Shown here: positions 42,955 through 53,428 of the stretch, in pieces
Layout: each line of letters starts with the position of its first letter
Position numbering within the stretch: position 1 is the first letter of the stretch
Assembly: GCA_030710605.1 (NCBI GenBank)
Contig: CP092872.1
Span: 9,292,230 to 9,356,229, forward strand
Length of the DNA stretch: 64,000 nucleotides
DNA from: Cordylochernes scorpioides
Lineage: Eukaryota; Arthropoda; Arachnida; Pseudoscorpiones; Chernetidae
Direction of reading: 5' to 3'
Notes under the pieces: generated by a model
What the model saw: the letters and a program-made list of their open reading frames with translations, nothing else
Told to the model about the DNA's origin: nothing
The model's database searches: none
Made by a program: the position numbers and the translations under genes

Positions 42955-44300
42955 AATGAGAATTGCAGATCCAGGGGCACTTCGCAGGAGGCGAACACCT
43001 CCCGGAGCAGGGGTCGCACGGCTCGGCAACTCCAATATCTGTGGACGCTGGCGATGGCCGCAGAAGCCTTGTCGTTCTTCACAAGAGCGTCCATTTTCCT
43101 CTGAGCCAAGTTCCGCTTCTCTTGTGATGGACGAAGCTTCTGGGATTTATTTGTTGTGTCTTGATCCGCAGTCGCCTGATCATTTGAGTCGCTGGGAGGA
43201 GGGTCTGCGACGGCGATGGCGGTGGAGGAAGGGATGTTAGCTGCTGGTGAGGCTTGGGAGGAAGAGGCAAGCGGCTTCTTCCAGGTGGGCAAGCAACAGG
43301 CGGCCGCTCAGGGAAAAGCAGCTTGTTTTCTGTCAAGCCAGTCTTTTGAGGACAGTTGACCCGCTTGTGTCCTTGCCTATGGCAGAGGGAACAGCGAATC
43401 CCGTAGCTCCCGTATATTGACGTGATGACTCCCTTGGTCTTGATATCCAGCCGGGCAGGAATCTGTAGAGCCTAACTCCGTCGTGCAGAGTAATGAAGGC
43501 TTCCCGACGAGCGTCAGCCCAGCAGGAATTGTCCAGCTCCATCATTTGCTGGACGATGGAGGTCACCCGGCCGAAGGGCTTGAGCGCCGCGATAAGGTCG
43601 GCGTCCGTTAAAAAGAACGGCACGTTGCCCACGGCGATCCGCTCAGCCTTCTTCCTCAAGGGAAAGGCTCGCAGAGTGGCCTCTTCAATGTCCAGGCCCT
43701 CCTCAATGAGACTCTCTACGAGCTGCACGCTGGAGAGGCCGACTAGGATGTGCCCCTCCATCTTGCTCGGCTGGTAAACGCAGCCTTTTCCCCAGCTTCG
43801 CCTCCAGCGCCATGAAGTACTGCGCCTGGCTGAATTCTGGGGAGAATTCCAGGTAGACACATTGGTCTACCTGACCGGCCGCCGACTTGGCTCTGAAGTC
43901 CGCCTGTTTGTGCAGAGTTTTTGTGCACCTCTGCACTCGGGGCTTGTTCGCAGGGGGTGGAACAGTAGGCTTGGTGGCACCAGAATTGACGCGTCCTCTT
44001 TTGCTCTACCGTTTCAGCTGGCCTCTTGCGCTCATGGCTGACGAGGATAAAATCATCATCTTGTTCCTCCATCGGGAGTTGTTTGCCTTGCTCGACGAGG
44101 TCAGCCCAGCTCGTCGAAGGCTTGCCTGTACCAGGCTGTGGTTCTACGTTGTTCCCCTCAGTTACCACTGGGACCTGAGGAGTGCTGATTTCATCAGCAG
44201 GTGTAGATGACGAATGGCTCTCAGCCAATGTCATCGCGTCTTGGAAGGTTTGGGAATCCCTCATAAAAATTAAAGATATCCTAAAGATAAAAAATGTAAG
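42955..44300 (-). pseudogene. Tx1-type LINE ORF1, multiply frameshifted
   Basis: Order on the minus strand: an acidic N-terminal part (MRDSQTFQDAMTLAESHSSS ... STSWADLVEQGKQL); a central domain (GHILVGLSSVQLVESLIEEG ... FPLRKKAERIAVGNVPFFLT ... FGRVTSIVQQMMELDNSCWA ... REAFITLHDG); then a CCHC knuckle CSLCHRQGHKRVNC. From family knowledge this is the ORF1/Gag-like protein of Tx1-clade LINEs. The pieces lie in all three minus frames, needing at least three or four frameshifts, so it is dead. The 5' side abuts the minisatellite at 44362. Confidence 0.8.
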
Positions 44301-44361
44301 GCTTAAAAAAAGAACGCCAAAGAACACGCCACGCCGGCGGGGTAAGCGGGAGCGCGCAGCC

Positions 44362-46906
44362 AGGTGACAAGATGTCCCTACGACCGGGTAACAAGATGAC
44401 CCCACGACCCAGGTGACAAGATGTCCCTACGACCGGGTAACAAGATGACCCCACGACCCAGGTAACAAGATGACCCCACGACCCAGGTGACAAGAAAACT
44501 CCACGACCAGGTGACAAGATGTCCCCACGACCCAGGTGACAAGATGTCCCCACGACCCAGGTGACAAGATGTCCCTACGACCGGGTAACAAGATGACCCC
44601 ACGACCAGGTGACAAGATGTCCCTACGACCGGGTAACAAGATGACCCCACGACCCAGGTGACAAGATGTCCTCACGACCAGGTGACAAGATGTCCCCACG
44701 ACCAGGTGACAAGAAAACTCCACGACCAGGTGACAAGATGTCCCCACGACCCAGGTGACAAGATGTCTCCACGACCCAGGTGACAAAATGTCCCCACGAC
44801 CAGGTGACAAGATGTCCCCACGACCAGGTGACAAGATGTCCCCACGACCAGGTGACAAGATGTCCCCACGACCTAGATAACAAGATGTCGACCCAAGTGA
44901 CAAGATGTCGACCCAGGTGACAAGATGTCCCCACGACCAGGTGACAAGATGTCCCCACGACCTAGATAACAAGATGTCGACCCAAGTGACAAGATGTCGA
45001 CCCAGGTGACAAGATGTCCCCACGACCTAGGTGACAAGATGTCCCCACGACCAGGTGACAAGATGTCCCCACGACCCAGGTGACAAGATGTCCCCACGAC
45101 CCAGGTGACAAAATGTCCCCACGACCCAGGTGACAAGATGTCCCCACGACCCAGGTGACAAAATGTCCCCACGACCAGGTGACAAGATGTCCCCACGACC
45201 AGGTGACAAGATGTCGACCCAGGTGACAAGATGTCCCCACGACCCAGGTGACAAGATGTCCCCACGACCTAGGTGACAAGATGTCCCCACGACCAGGTGA
45301 CAAGATGTCCCCACGACCAGGTGACAAGATGTCCCCACGACCCAGGTGACAAGATGTCCCCACGACCCAGGTGACAAAATGTCCCCACGACCAGGTGACA
45401 AGATGTCCCCACGACCAGGTGACAAGATGTCGACCCAGGTGACAAGATGTCCCCACGACCTAGGTGACAAGATGTCCCCACGACCTAGGTGACAAGATGT
45501 CCCCACGACCAGGTGACAAGATGTCCCCACGACCCAGGTGACAAAATGTCCCCACGACCAGGTGACAACATGTCCCCACGACCAGGTGACAAGATGTCCC
45601 CACGACCCAGGTGACAAAATGTCCCCACGACCAGGTGACAAGATGTCCCCACGACCAGGTGACAAGATGTCGACCCAGGTGACAAAATGTCCCCACGACC
45701 CAGGTGACAAAATGTCCCCACGACCCAGGTGACAAAATGTCCCCACGACCTAGATAACAAGATGTCGACCCAAGTGACAAGATGTCCCCATGACCAGGTG
45801 ACAAGATGTCCCCACGACCAGGTGACAAGATGTCCCCACGACCAGGTGACAAGATGTCCCCATGACCAGGTGACAAGATGTCCCCACGACCAGGTGACAA
45901 GATGTCCCCACGACCAGGTGACAAGATGACGACCCAGGTGACAAGATGTCCCCACGACCCAGGCGACAAGATGTCCCCACGACCAGGTGACAAGATGTCC
46001 CCACGATCCAAGTGACAAGATGTACCCACGACCTAGGTGACAAGATGTCCCCACGACCCAGGTGACAAGATGTCCCCACGACCAGGTGACAAGATGTCCC
46101 CACGATCCAGGGGACAAGATGTCCCCACGATCCAAGTGACAAGATGTACCCACGACCCAGGCGACAAGATGTCCCCACGACCTAGGTGACAAGATGTCCC
46201 CACGACCCAGGTGACAAGATGTCCCCACGACCAGGTGACAAGATGTCCCCACGATCCAGGGGACAAGATGTCCCCACGATCCAAGTGACAAGATGTACCC
46301 ACGACCCAGGTGACAAGATGTCCCCACGACCCAGGCGACAAGATGACGACCCAGGTGACAAGATGTCCCCACGACCCAGGCGACAAGATGTCCCCACGAC
46401 CAGGTGACAAGATGTCCCCACGACCAGGTGACAAGATGTCCCCACGACCCAGGTGACAAGATGTCCCCACGACCCAGGGGACAAGATGTCCCCACGACCA
46501 GGTGACAAGATGTCGATCCAGGTGACAAGATGTCCCCACGACCAGGTGACAAGATGTCCCCACGACCAGGTGACAAGATGTCCCCACGACCAGGTGACAA
46601 GATGTCCCCACGACCAGGTGACAAGATGTCCCCACGACCTAGGTGACAAGATGTCCCCACGACCTAGGTGACAAGATGTCCCCACGACCTAGGTGACAAG
46701 ATGTCCCCCACGACCCAGGTGACAAGATGTCCCCACGACCTAGGTGACAAGATGTCCCCACGACCTAGGTGACAAGATGTCCCCACGACCCAGGTGACAA
46801 GATGTCCCCACGACCCAGGTGACAAGATGTCCCCACGACCCAGGTGACAAGATGTCCCCACGACCAGGTGACAAGATGTCGATCCAGGTGACAAGATGTC
46901 CCCAAG
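44362..46906. repeat. 24-26-bp minisatellite, about 100 copies
   Basis: Unit CAGGTGACAAGATGTCCCCA CGACC with single-base length variants (ACCAGG, ACCCAGG, ACCTAGG) and scattered substitutions (GATCC, GTACC, GTCGACC). Long open frames on both strands (HLVTWSWG-type text) result from the period and should not be annotated as genes. Confidence 0.97.
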
Positions 46907-46909
46907 GGT

Positions 46910-47330
46910 AAACAAGGCCGAATCCATATTTCCGCTGATGTAACCCGGCCGTGGGCGAGCCATCGATCCCGTTACCTAGGCAACGTCACCCGATCTTTTG
47001 TGGCTTTCAAAGAAATCTCGATTTGTCCTATTTGGGGAAGTTCCACTCAGCGCTCTCCTTACACATTAGCGCCCATTCTCTGACAAACAACCATCATCTT
47101 CACAATTTGGCCTTGAGTTACTCTGGGTATTTCTCCTTCGCTTGAAAACATAATAACAGGACCTTTGGGAGAGGCCGCTGCTTATCATCAAACCGCTCGA
47201 GGAGCATGAACTCATGGAATTCGTGTAATCTTTACACAAGGGGATAAGAAACAACAAAATAACTGAAAACTCTTTCTATACAATATTATAACAACCTTGT
47301 CCAATGTTAGAATAATTTTTAACGCCTTGT
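46910..47330. other. no gene recognised
   Basis: 46960-47200 is moderately GC-rich. 47215-47260 repeats TTCGTGTAATCTTTACACAA GGGGATAAGAAACAACAA seen at 3521-3560. Confidence 0.4.
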
Positions 47331-47334
47331 CAAA

Positions 47335-47460
47335 TGTTTTAATTTTTATTTGATTCTGACGAGGACAAACGATTTTACGTCGAGAAACTTCGAGATAATA
47401 AAAACATTTACTGTCCGAAATATCTTTAAATTTAAAACTATAAACACGGGCTAGGTAGCC
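47335..47460 (+). repeat. family B repeat, degraded hammerhead-like core
   Basis: CTGACGA at 47356-47362, GACAAACGATTTTACGTC, then GAGAAACTTCGAG. An inserted GA and an altered stem II make it unlikely to be active. Confidence 0.55.
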
Positions 47461-47539
47461 TCTATCTTCATGATAACCTTGTTGTTGTCGTGTCCAATGA
47501 AGAGCCTCAGTCTCCATACATCTCCATCACATCAGCAGC

Positions 47540-47690
47540 AATATCCACTATCTGCTCTTCATTGGAAAATGGGTGCCGTTGCCACATTAGTCACCTTGGA
47601 AACCAACCAGAATTTGGTCGAATATTCCAAGGGTTCAGGGGGGACCGCAGGGAGGTGTGGTCGGACTTCTCCCCCCATGATAACCTTGTC
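47540..47690 (+). repeat. dispersed repeat (GAAAATGGGTGCCGTTGCC), copy 2
   Basis: Close relative of 35590-35775. Confidence 0.6.
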
Positions 47691-47699
47691 CATGTAATG

Positions 47700-48180
47700 T
47701 AATAAAACCTCTCATATACGACCACCTCTCAGAACGACTACTAGTTTAAGAATAAAAGTGTTTTGACTGTATCCAATCAACCAAAATTAACCACCTTCAA
47801 TAAATTAATCCTCTGTATCAAATTAAAGAGATAACATCAGGCTTAAAGACTCACCTTCAAGAATCTACCGTGATACCAGAAGTATTCTTCCCGTACAAAG
47901 AATAAGCCAAACAATAACATCAATTTACTCAATGATCCTTTTTTAAATCCCTGAATAAAATAGCAAGAAGCAAGATTAAGAGGTGGAGATTACCATCCTG
48001 GACACTGAAACCTCCCATGAGAGACCCAATCTAAAACATTGATAATTCTGGTCTCTCTTGGAGTTGGTCGTTGAATGGAGGTTGGATTAGATAATAACAA
48101 CCATTGCACCTGTGTGTTTCAATTATAAAGGGGACATTAAAATATTCAACTCGCGTAAAAATAAAGGCTGCCAGGCCGAT
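47700..48180. other. no gene or recognisable repeat seen
   Basis: AT-rich intron sequence. Confidence 0.35.
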
Positions 48181-48189
48181 ATTCATATT

Positions 48190-48700
48190 TCTTAAAATTA
48201 AAGATACTTCGTCCAGTGAATCTTCTATTATCTCTACGTTTCGACAAAAATCTTTTGTCTTTGTCAAGAGCAAACAGTTTTTTTTTTATTTGGCAATATC
48301 CATCCATTATTCCAATTTGTGGATTGTGGATTTCGACAAAATACAAAAAATTTATAAGACGCCTCAACTCTTTAAAAAGATTTCTTGAAAATAAAGATAC
48401 TTCGTCCACTAAATCTTCTATTATCTCTACGTTTCGACAAAAATCTTTTGTCTTCGTCAAGAGAAAACAATTTTTTAATATAGAAATATCCATCCATTAT
48501 TCCAAGATTGAGAGGATTTCGACAAAGTACAAAAAAATTATAAGACGCCTCAACTCTTTAAAAAGATTTCTTGAAAATATAAAGATACTTCGGCCAGTAA
48601 ATCTTTTTATTACCTCGACGTTTCGACAAAAATCTTTTGTTCTCGTCAGGAGCAAACAAAAATTAAACATTTAGCAAGGCGTTAAAAATCTTTCTAAAGT
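48190..48700 (-). repeat. three direct copies of family B hammerhead-like repeat
   Basis: Minus-strand cores at 48236-48266 (TTGACAA), 48429-48460 (TTGACGA) and 48617-48649 (CTGACGA), each with GACAAAAGATTTTTGTC-type stem II and GAAACGT. Only the third has an intact CUGANGA box, with GAAACGTC. Confidence 0.75.
48617..48649 (-). ncRNA. hammerhead-like motif, family B, intact core
   Basis: CTGACGA, G, ACAAAA/TTTTGT stem II, GAAACGTC with palindromic ACGT. Stem I can start CTC/GAG. Confidence 0.6.
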
Positions 48701-48947
48701 CTTTAAAAATAATTGTCATAAATTTAGTCCAATCTGTTAATACAAGTACATCACAGCTGACAAAATGGTTATTTCGGTAAGGTCAAAATTTAACGGCGGA
48801 AATTTTGCCAGAGAAAATAATGATATTCGAAAGATAAAACTTCTTTTCACAATATTTATAATTATATAATATAAAATTTTCAAACAGAAATATTGTAATA
48901 TATTCTTCTCTCAATTTATAATAAATTATTTAAAATATTAAAAATAA

Positions 48948-49065
48948 AGAAGGCATCTCCTGACCACAAGCACATGTGCTTTTTAGATGACAGAGCGCCA
49001 TCTAGTGGAGCAAAAATAAACTAAACGTTTATTTAGCTTGCTCCGTGATATTTTCTATTGTTTTT
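48948..49065 (+). repeat. half copy of the 29247 foldback element
   Basis: GAAGGCATCTCCTGACCACA, AGCACATGTGCTTTTTAGAT and GCTCCGTGATATTTT. Confidence 0.7.
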
Positions 49066-49104
49066 TCATATTTAAAATATGTATATAATAATTTGTATAA
49101 AATG

Positions 49105-49505
49105 AAAGAATTTAAAAGCACGAATGTTTCTTTTATACATAATACAAACTTCTACTGCCCTTACTGAGATGAAAAAATATATTGGGAGGGCTTGGCTCAT
49201 CAGTGGTGAACCCTCCCAGCGGTTTCGCCAATTTAATCCACCAGACCGCTTCTCAGAGCTCTAATACTGTATTGGACGATTCTGCTTATATACGCAGCAC
49301 TGAAGGATGGAATATCAGAAATGGTTTTCAAGAAAACTATGGACATAAGCTTATATATGGGAGGGTTCACCACTGATGAGCTAAAGGCCTCCCAAAATAT
49401 ATTTTCATCGCAGTAAGGACAGTAGAAGTTTGTATTATGTATAAAAGAAACATTCGTGCTTTTAAATCCTTTCATTTTATGTGTATAGATGGCGCGTTAT
49501 TGCTT
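49105..49505. mobile_element. palindromic MITE-like element
   Basis: Arms AAAGCACGAATGTTTCTTTT (49112) and AAAAGAAACATTCGTGCTTT (49442), and GGCTTGGCTCATCAGTGGTG against CACCACTGATGAGC, around a centre near 49290. The same family is at 6762-7262 and 26805-26918. Confidence 0.75.
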
Positions 49506-49604
49506 TGTGTATAATAGATATGGCCCAGCCACTTTGCCAGCTAAACACCTCTTTGGCAGATTGTCAAGATTCCATTAGATCCCGTGTGGATCTCATGGAA
49601 TAAA

Positions 49605-49659
49605 GTCCGCCCTAGACTGACGAGGGCCATTAGCCCGAAACCATGGTCTCTAGGTGGAC
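49605..49659 (+). ncRNA. type I hammerhead ribozyme, canonical
   Basis: Every conserved element is present in order. Stem I 5' arm GTCC..CCTAGA; core CTGACGA (49617-49623); stem II GGGC/GCCC with a CATTA loop; GAAA; stem III palindrome ACCATGGT; cleavage-site C after GGT. The stem I 3' arm TCTAGG..GGAC closes six plus four base pairs. There is no bulge or core substitution. A decayed relative is at 54237-54290. Placement about 375 bp upstream of the Penelope-like RT fits the known link between Penelope-like elements and hammerheads. Confidence 0.85.
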
Positions 49660-49881
49660 GCTTTTCAGTTTGCCAAAGATGGTGTTGTGGCTTTGTCACC
49701 GACCCGAGGCCGCTAGTTGCGGCGACGGTCAATAGATGGCGTCTGGTTTTAGACGTCTGTTTTGACGGGAGAGGCGACCCTTGTCTCTTAAGATCAATTT
49801 CCTCCCGGCAAAATTTCCATCTATATAATACTTTGTATATAAAAATAGTATATATATCATCAATTTATTAACGTGATACTC

Positions 49882-49912
49882 CTGTTGAAGGACTGACAAG
49901 TCCGAAAGCTTG
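49882..49912 (+). ncRNA. hammerhead-like motif, family C, upstream of the Penelope-like ORF
   Basis: CTGTTGA, A, GGAC/GTCC with TGACAA loop, GAAAGCTT; the same sequence as the nested insertion at 3956-4128. U replaces A at core position 6. Confidence 0.55.
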
Positions 49913-49982
49913 AAAATAAAAAGTTGAACAAGAAACTTAACCCTGGAAGCTTTATTTATTTTATAATAAAATCTTCTCTGAA

Positions 49983-49987
<5 letters not shown>

Positions 49988-50026
<39 letters not shown>
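49988..50026. repeat. (TA)n microsatellite
   Basis: About 38 bases of alternating TA at the 5' truncation of the Penelope-like element. Confidence 0.95.
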
Positions 50027-50028
<2 letters not shown>

Positions 50029-50031
50029 ATA

Positions 50032-50973
50032 CAATTCTTGGACAGATGGATTAACCTTACCCTTCCTTTGGATATATACTATTGGAGGAGATATGTGGAT
50101 GATATCTTTTGTATCATCAAATCCGACAGTTTACATCTCATTCATAACACCCTACATAGTTTCAACTCCCATATAAAGTTCACATACGAAATAGAACAAA
50201 ATATTGTTTTACCTTTTTTAGATATTTTAATTATTCGTACTCCACAGAAGTTCCACTCTACAGTATATTATAAGAAGACCATTCCACCGCAGTATACCCA
50301 TTTCTCCTCCAATAGTCCGATTGCATATAAAATTAATACAGTCAGGACATTATCAAAAAGAATTTTCACTCATTGTTCCCTACCCATATTTAAAACAATA
50401 GAGAAAGCAAGAATAGTATCCACTTTAACTAAAGCAGGTTATCCCAGGCCCTTTATTCAGAGGCATTTCTATGATCCATCTGTTCCAAAGACCACCACCT
50501 TACACAGAGCTACCTGTTTTCTTCCATATTCAGCCTCATCAATTTCAATATCCAGAGTCCTCCGTCCTTTTGGAATTAAAGTACACTACAACAGTTCTCC
50601 TAGTCTGTCCACCATATTAAGACATCCAATCACCAAATCTGATAGTCCTAACCTTCCCATACATTCTACAGGAGCAGTATATGTCGTCTCATGCCAAGAT
50701 TGCTCGTCCACATATGTGGGTGAGACAGGCAGAACGACACATATCAGACTAACCGAACACAAAAGAAATATCCGTAAGAAAGATCCTAAATCGTTAATTT
50801 ATCAACATACAGCACAAACAGGTCACCAGTTTAACTTAGATCACCCAAAAATCTTATACCGTAATATACACAATAAGTACAATAGACTTTATTTAGAATC
50901 AGTCATATCCAATCAAACCAATAGCATTAATAGAAAAATAGATATCCCAGACATATACCAGGTTCTTTACTAA
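50032..50973 (+). CDS. Penelope-like element: RT palm C-terminus plus GIY-YIG endonuclease, 5'-truncated
   Basis: Open frame of about 310 codons after the (TA)n tract, ending TAA at 50971. RT catalytic box YVDDIF follows WINLTLPLDIYYWRR; then IVLPFLDILIIRT and further RT thumb-like text. The C-terminus is a GIY-YIG nuclease: GAVYVVSC, QDCSSTYVGETGRTTHIRLT and EHKRNIR. It has the CX2C pair and the Tyr, Arg and His/Glu residues typical of EN+ Penelope-like elements. The N-terminal RT is missing, so it cannot be autonomous, although no internal stop is present. The tail to 51345 ends in a hammerhead-like motif. Confidence 0.92.
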   Translation, partial: QFLDRWINLTLPLDIYYWRRYVDDIFCIIKSDSLHLIHNTLHSFNSHIKFTYEIEQNIVLPFLDILIIRTPQKFHSTVYYKKTIPPQYTHFSSNSPIAYKINTVRTLSKRIFTHCSLPIFKTIEKARIVSTLTKAGYPRPFIQRHFYDPSVPKTTTLHRATCFLPYSASSISISRVLRPFGIKVHYNSSPSLSTILRHPITKSDSPNLPIHSTGAVYVVSCQDCSSTYVGETGRTTHIRLTEHKRNIRKKDPKSLIYQHTAQTGHQFNLDHPKILYRNIHNKYNRLYLESVISNQTNSINRKIDIPDIYQVLY

Positions 50974-51306
50974 TAGTCATATAATATCCTGTTTCAACTC
51001 AAACATAAGAAGGTGGGACCCCCTGTCTTGTGTATCTTGGTATTTAGCCCAATTTTATTGATCTCTAACTTCTATATGTTTTAATCTCCGTATTTACTTA
51101 ATAGTTAATTTTAGATTATACCTTTTAAATTATTTGTCATATTTGAAATTTTAATTTTAAATTTCTCCAATTTTGTACATGCAAAATTCTTAGTCATAAA
51201 GTTTTTTATTAAGTTGGTTTTTACAGATATAGGGATGTAAATATTGTCATCTTTATAATGGCTCAATGATCGTTTATATGCGTTTGTTTTTACAACTATC
51301 CTTTGC

Positions 51307-51336
51307 CTGTAGAAGGACGTCTAGTCCGAAAGCTTG
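51307..51336 (+). ncRNA. hammerhead-like motif, family C, downstream of the Penelope-like ORF
   Basis: CTGTAGA, A, GGAC/GTCC with GTCTA loop, GAAAGCTT. Stem I can form five pairs (TTTGC with GCAGA). Core position 6 is U. Confidence 0.6.
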
Positions 51337-51608
51337 CAGAATAAAATTTTGAAAGAAGCTCCTCTTAGTGTTTTTATGCTTATTCCTTTAACCAAATTTT
51401 AAGAGTTCTTATCGTTTAATAATAATACAATATAATATAATTAGGCTTGTGATTGTAAAACGACATTTGAAATACTATCCCGCATGTGTTTCTTTTCAGC
51501 GAAAATTCAAAATTAATTTCAAGGTGAAATAACGATTATTTCTAACCTTTTTGATTGAGGTATGAAAGGGTGAATTGTGAAGAGTAATGATAAACGGAAA
51601 AATAAAAG

Positions 51609-51684
51609 TGTCCAGGGATGGGAATCGTACCCACAGTGTTCCGCTTACCGGGCAGATGCCATGTCCATTAGGCTACCCTGGACA
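51609..51684 (-). tRNA. tRNA-Arg-like sequence (pseudo-tRNA or SINE head)
   Basis: Minus strand folds as a tRNA: acceptor TCCAGGG/CCCTGGA, perfect A box TAGCCTAATGG, anticodon stem TCTGC/GCGGA, T arm GTGGG-TACGATT-CCCAT. Overall it resembles tRNA-Arg(CCU). The anticodon loop CCGGTAA lacks U33 and would not read Arg, and the T-loop is TACGATT. Flanks AACGGAAAAATA and TATTTTTCCGTT extend the acceptor as an inverted repeat. A 3' fragment of the family is at 31286. Probably not a functional tRNA. Confidence 0.5.
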
Positions 51685-51774
51685 TATTTTTCCGTTCATA
51701 AATAATACATAAAGTAATTTATAATACATAAATAATAATATTAAACAGCTTTTCTGAAGATAAGTTTCAAGTTT

Positions 51775-51900
51775 TATTATCTCAAGCTTTCGGGTTTTAT
51801 GTAATCTTATACAAGAGTATATATGACAATACACCTGTAGAAGGGTTTATAATAATACTCGAAAGCTTGATAGAATATATACACACATAAGCCTTTATTA
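51775..51900. repeat. head-to-head family C repeats
   Basis: Minus relic 51783-51815 (CCCGAAAGCTTG kept). Plus core 51835-51869: CTGTAGA, A, GGGTTTATAATAATACTC, GAAAGCTT. Confidence 0.6.
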
Positions 51901-51949
51901 GGGACTTACGCCATACAGATTCTCCCAATTGGGTAAGGTAATAATTGTG

Positions 51950-52185
51950 TTATTTACATAGAAATTGAACTGTGTTGACTTTGCTTAGAATTATTAATGA
52001 AACTGATTCCAATAATTAATAATTAAACATTATATTTATTGATTTACAAGAGAGAGAACAAAATATAAAAGGGAAACTAATATTGAACAAAGGTACTTTT
52101 TTTCTGTTTCGGTTAGCGCCTATTTACCTGTGGGCTTACACACACTCTGTGGAACAATTAATTAATATATATACAACACACGCTC
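51950..52185 (+). repeat. dispersed repeat shared with 31740-32060
   Basis: Shares TGTTGACTTTGCTTAGAAT, AAAGGGAAACTAATATTGAA and GTTAGCGCCTATTTACCTGT. Confidence 0.65.
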
Positions 52186-52189
52186 CCCT

Positions 52190-52735
52190 GTGTGTAAGCC
52201 CTAATCAGCAAGTCCAAGGCTATCTGCACATTTCCGTATTTGTCCTTATAGTCCACACCATATCTTTGATTGCATCCAACAAACTGGCTTTACTCTTCGT
52301 CTCAAAGTCATTCACTTTTTGACTGGTCCTTACATAATGATGATCTAAAATATTTATAGTAAGCTATTGCATTATATTTGTTTGCTGATATTTTTGAAAG
52401 CAATACGTAGGGTGAAATATTGGTACATTTAATTTATTGATATAGGGCCTTCCTCTCTGCATCAAGAATTGTTTGATAGAATATATAATCCATCGTGTTT
52501 TAAAGTGCATAAAATTATTTTTTATCAATTAATTACTCCGCACAAAATATTTCTTTTCTAATTTATTTAAATTAACAAGATTTAGAGATTAAGATTTCTT
52601 TTCTACAATGCATATTTGGAAGAAATGCCCATAGAAAAGTTCTTAAACTCTAAAGCTTGTAAATTTCAATAAGTTAGAAAATAAATATTTTGTTTGGAGT
52701 AGTTAATTAATTAATTAAAAGAATATATTTTAAAA
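52190..52735. other. no gene or recognisable repeat seen
   Basis: AT-rich intron. Confidence 0.35.
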
Positions 52736-52741
52736 TTACAA

Positions 52742-52918
52742 ACTATTTTCTCACAATGAGTTTCTTTTTATTACAAAATGCTAGTTTTCAATTGATAATC
52801 GCTCTTCAACGGGCTTAATAAAACAATATCGAATTAAGCTACTTGAAGAGCGATTATCACTTGAAAGCTAGCATTTTAAAATAAACTCATTGTGTGAAAA
52901 TATTTTGTAATTTTAAAA
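52742..52918. repeat. family D palindrome with two hammerhead-like relics
   Basis: Inverted arms (CTCACAATGAGTTTCTTTTT against AAACTCATTGTGTGAAAA). Minus core 52786-52818 (CCGTTGA, A, GAGCG stem, GAAAAC). Plus core 52840-52876 (ACTTGAAGAGCG, GAAAGCTAGC). The same family as 1857. Confidence 0.65.
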
Positions 52919-53037
52919 CGTTTTTCACAATTTTATCTTGAAAAGAATATATAATAAAATCACGAAACTTATCCTATCATGATCCGTTTATCATTAGTAA
53001 AAATATTATTATTGTTAGCATTTACAGAATGATTAGC

Positions 53038-53067
53038 CTGATGAGGAGCTTAATACTTGAAAGCTTG
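53038..53067 (+). ncRNA. hammerhead-like motif with CUGAUGA core
   Basis: CTGATGA, GGAGCTTAATACTT, GAAAGCTT. The core is canonical but stem II pairing is weak. Confidence 0.4.
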
Positions 53068-53096
53068 CCATTTTAACTTGATAATGAACTTATTTC

Positions 53097-53428
53097 TCTG
53101 AAAAATAGACACTTCAGCCAGTTAGAGTTTTTTTTTTTTTCTCAACGTTTCGACAAAAATCTTTTGTCTTCACAGGAGAAATAAATAAAAATAAAGCATT
53201 TGGCAAGGCGTTAAAAATTGTTCTGAGGTTTCAAAAGCGTTTAGTATACAATTTAGTAAATTTGAAAAATCGCGTGAGAACGCCCTTACAATCTCAGAAC
53301 AATTTTTAACGCCTTGCCAAATGCTTTATTTTTATTTACTTCTCCTGACGAATACAAAAGATTTTTGTCGAAATGTTGAGAAAAATAAAAAACTCTAACT
53401 GGCCGAAGTGTCTATTTTTCATAGAAAT
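53097..53428. repeat. family B palindrome with two hammerhead-like relics
   Basis: Arms AAAATAGACACTTCAGCCAG and CTGGCCGAAGTGTCTATTTT are inverted, spacer about 60 bp. Minus core 53144-53176 (CTGTGAA); plus core 53345-53376 (CTGACGA, ATACAAAAG, TTTTTGTC, GAAATGTT). Confidence 0.7.

Noticed and set aside
43333-44405. Host gene encoding a zinc-knuckle protein
   Set aside because: Sequence matches Tx1-type LINE ORF1 style and is broken across three frames.
44378-46963. Many long ORFs on both strands (HLVTWSWGHLVTW-type)
   Set aside because: Products of a 24-26-bp minisatellite open in several frames at once; no non-repetitive coding sequence.
51609-51684. Functional tRNA gene
   Set aside because: Lacks U33, has an altered T-loop and anticodon, and belongs to a repeat family with a fragment at 31286.
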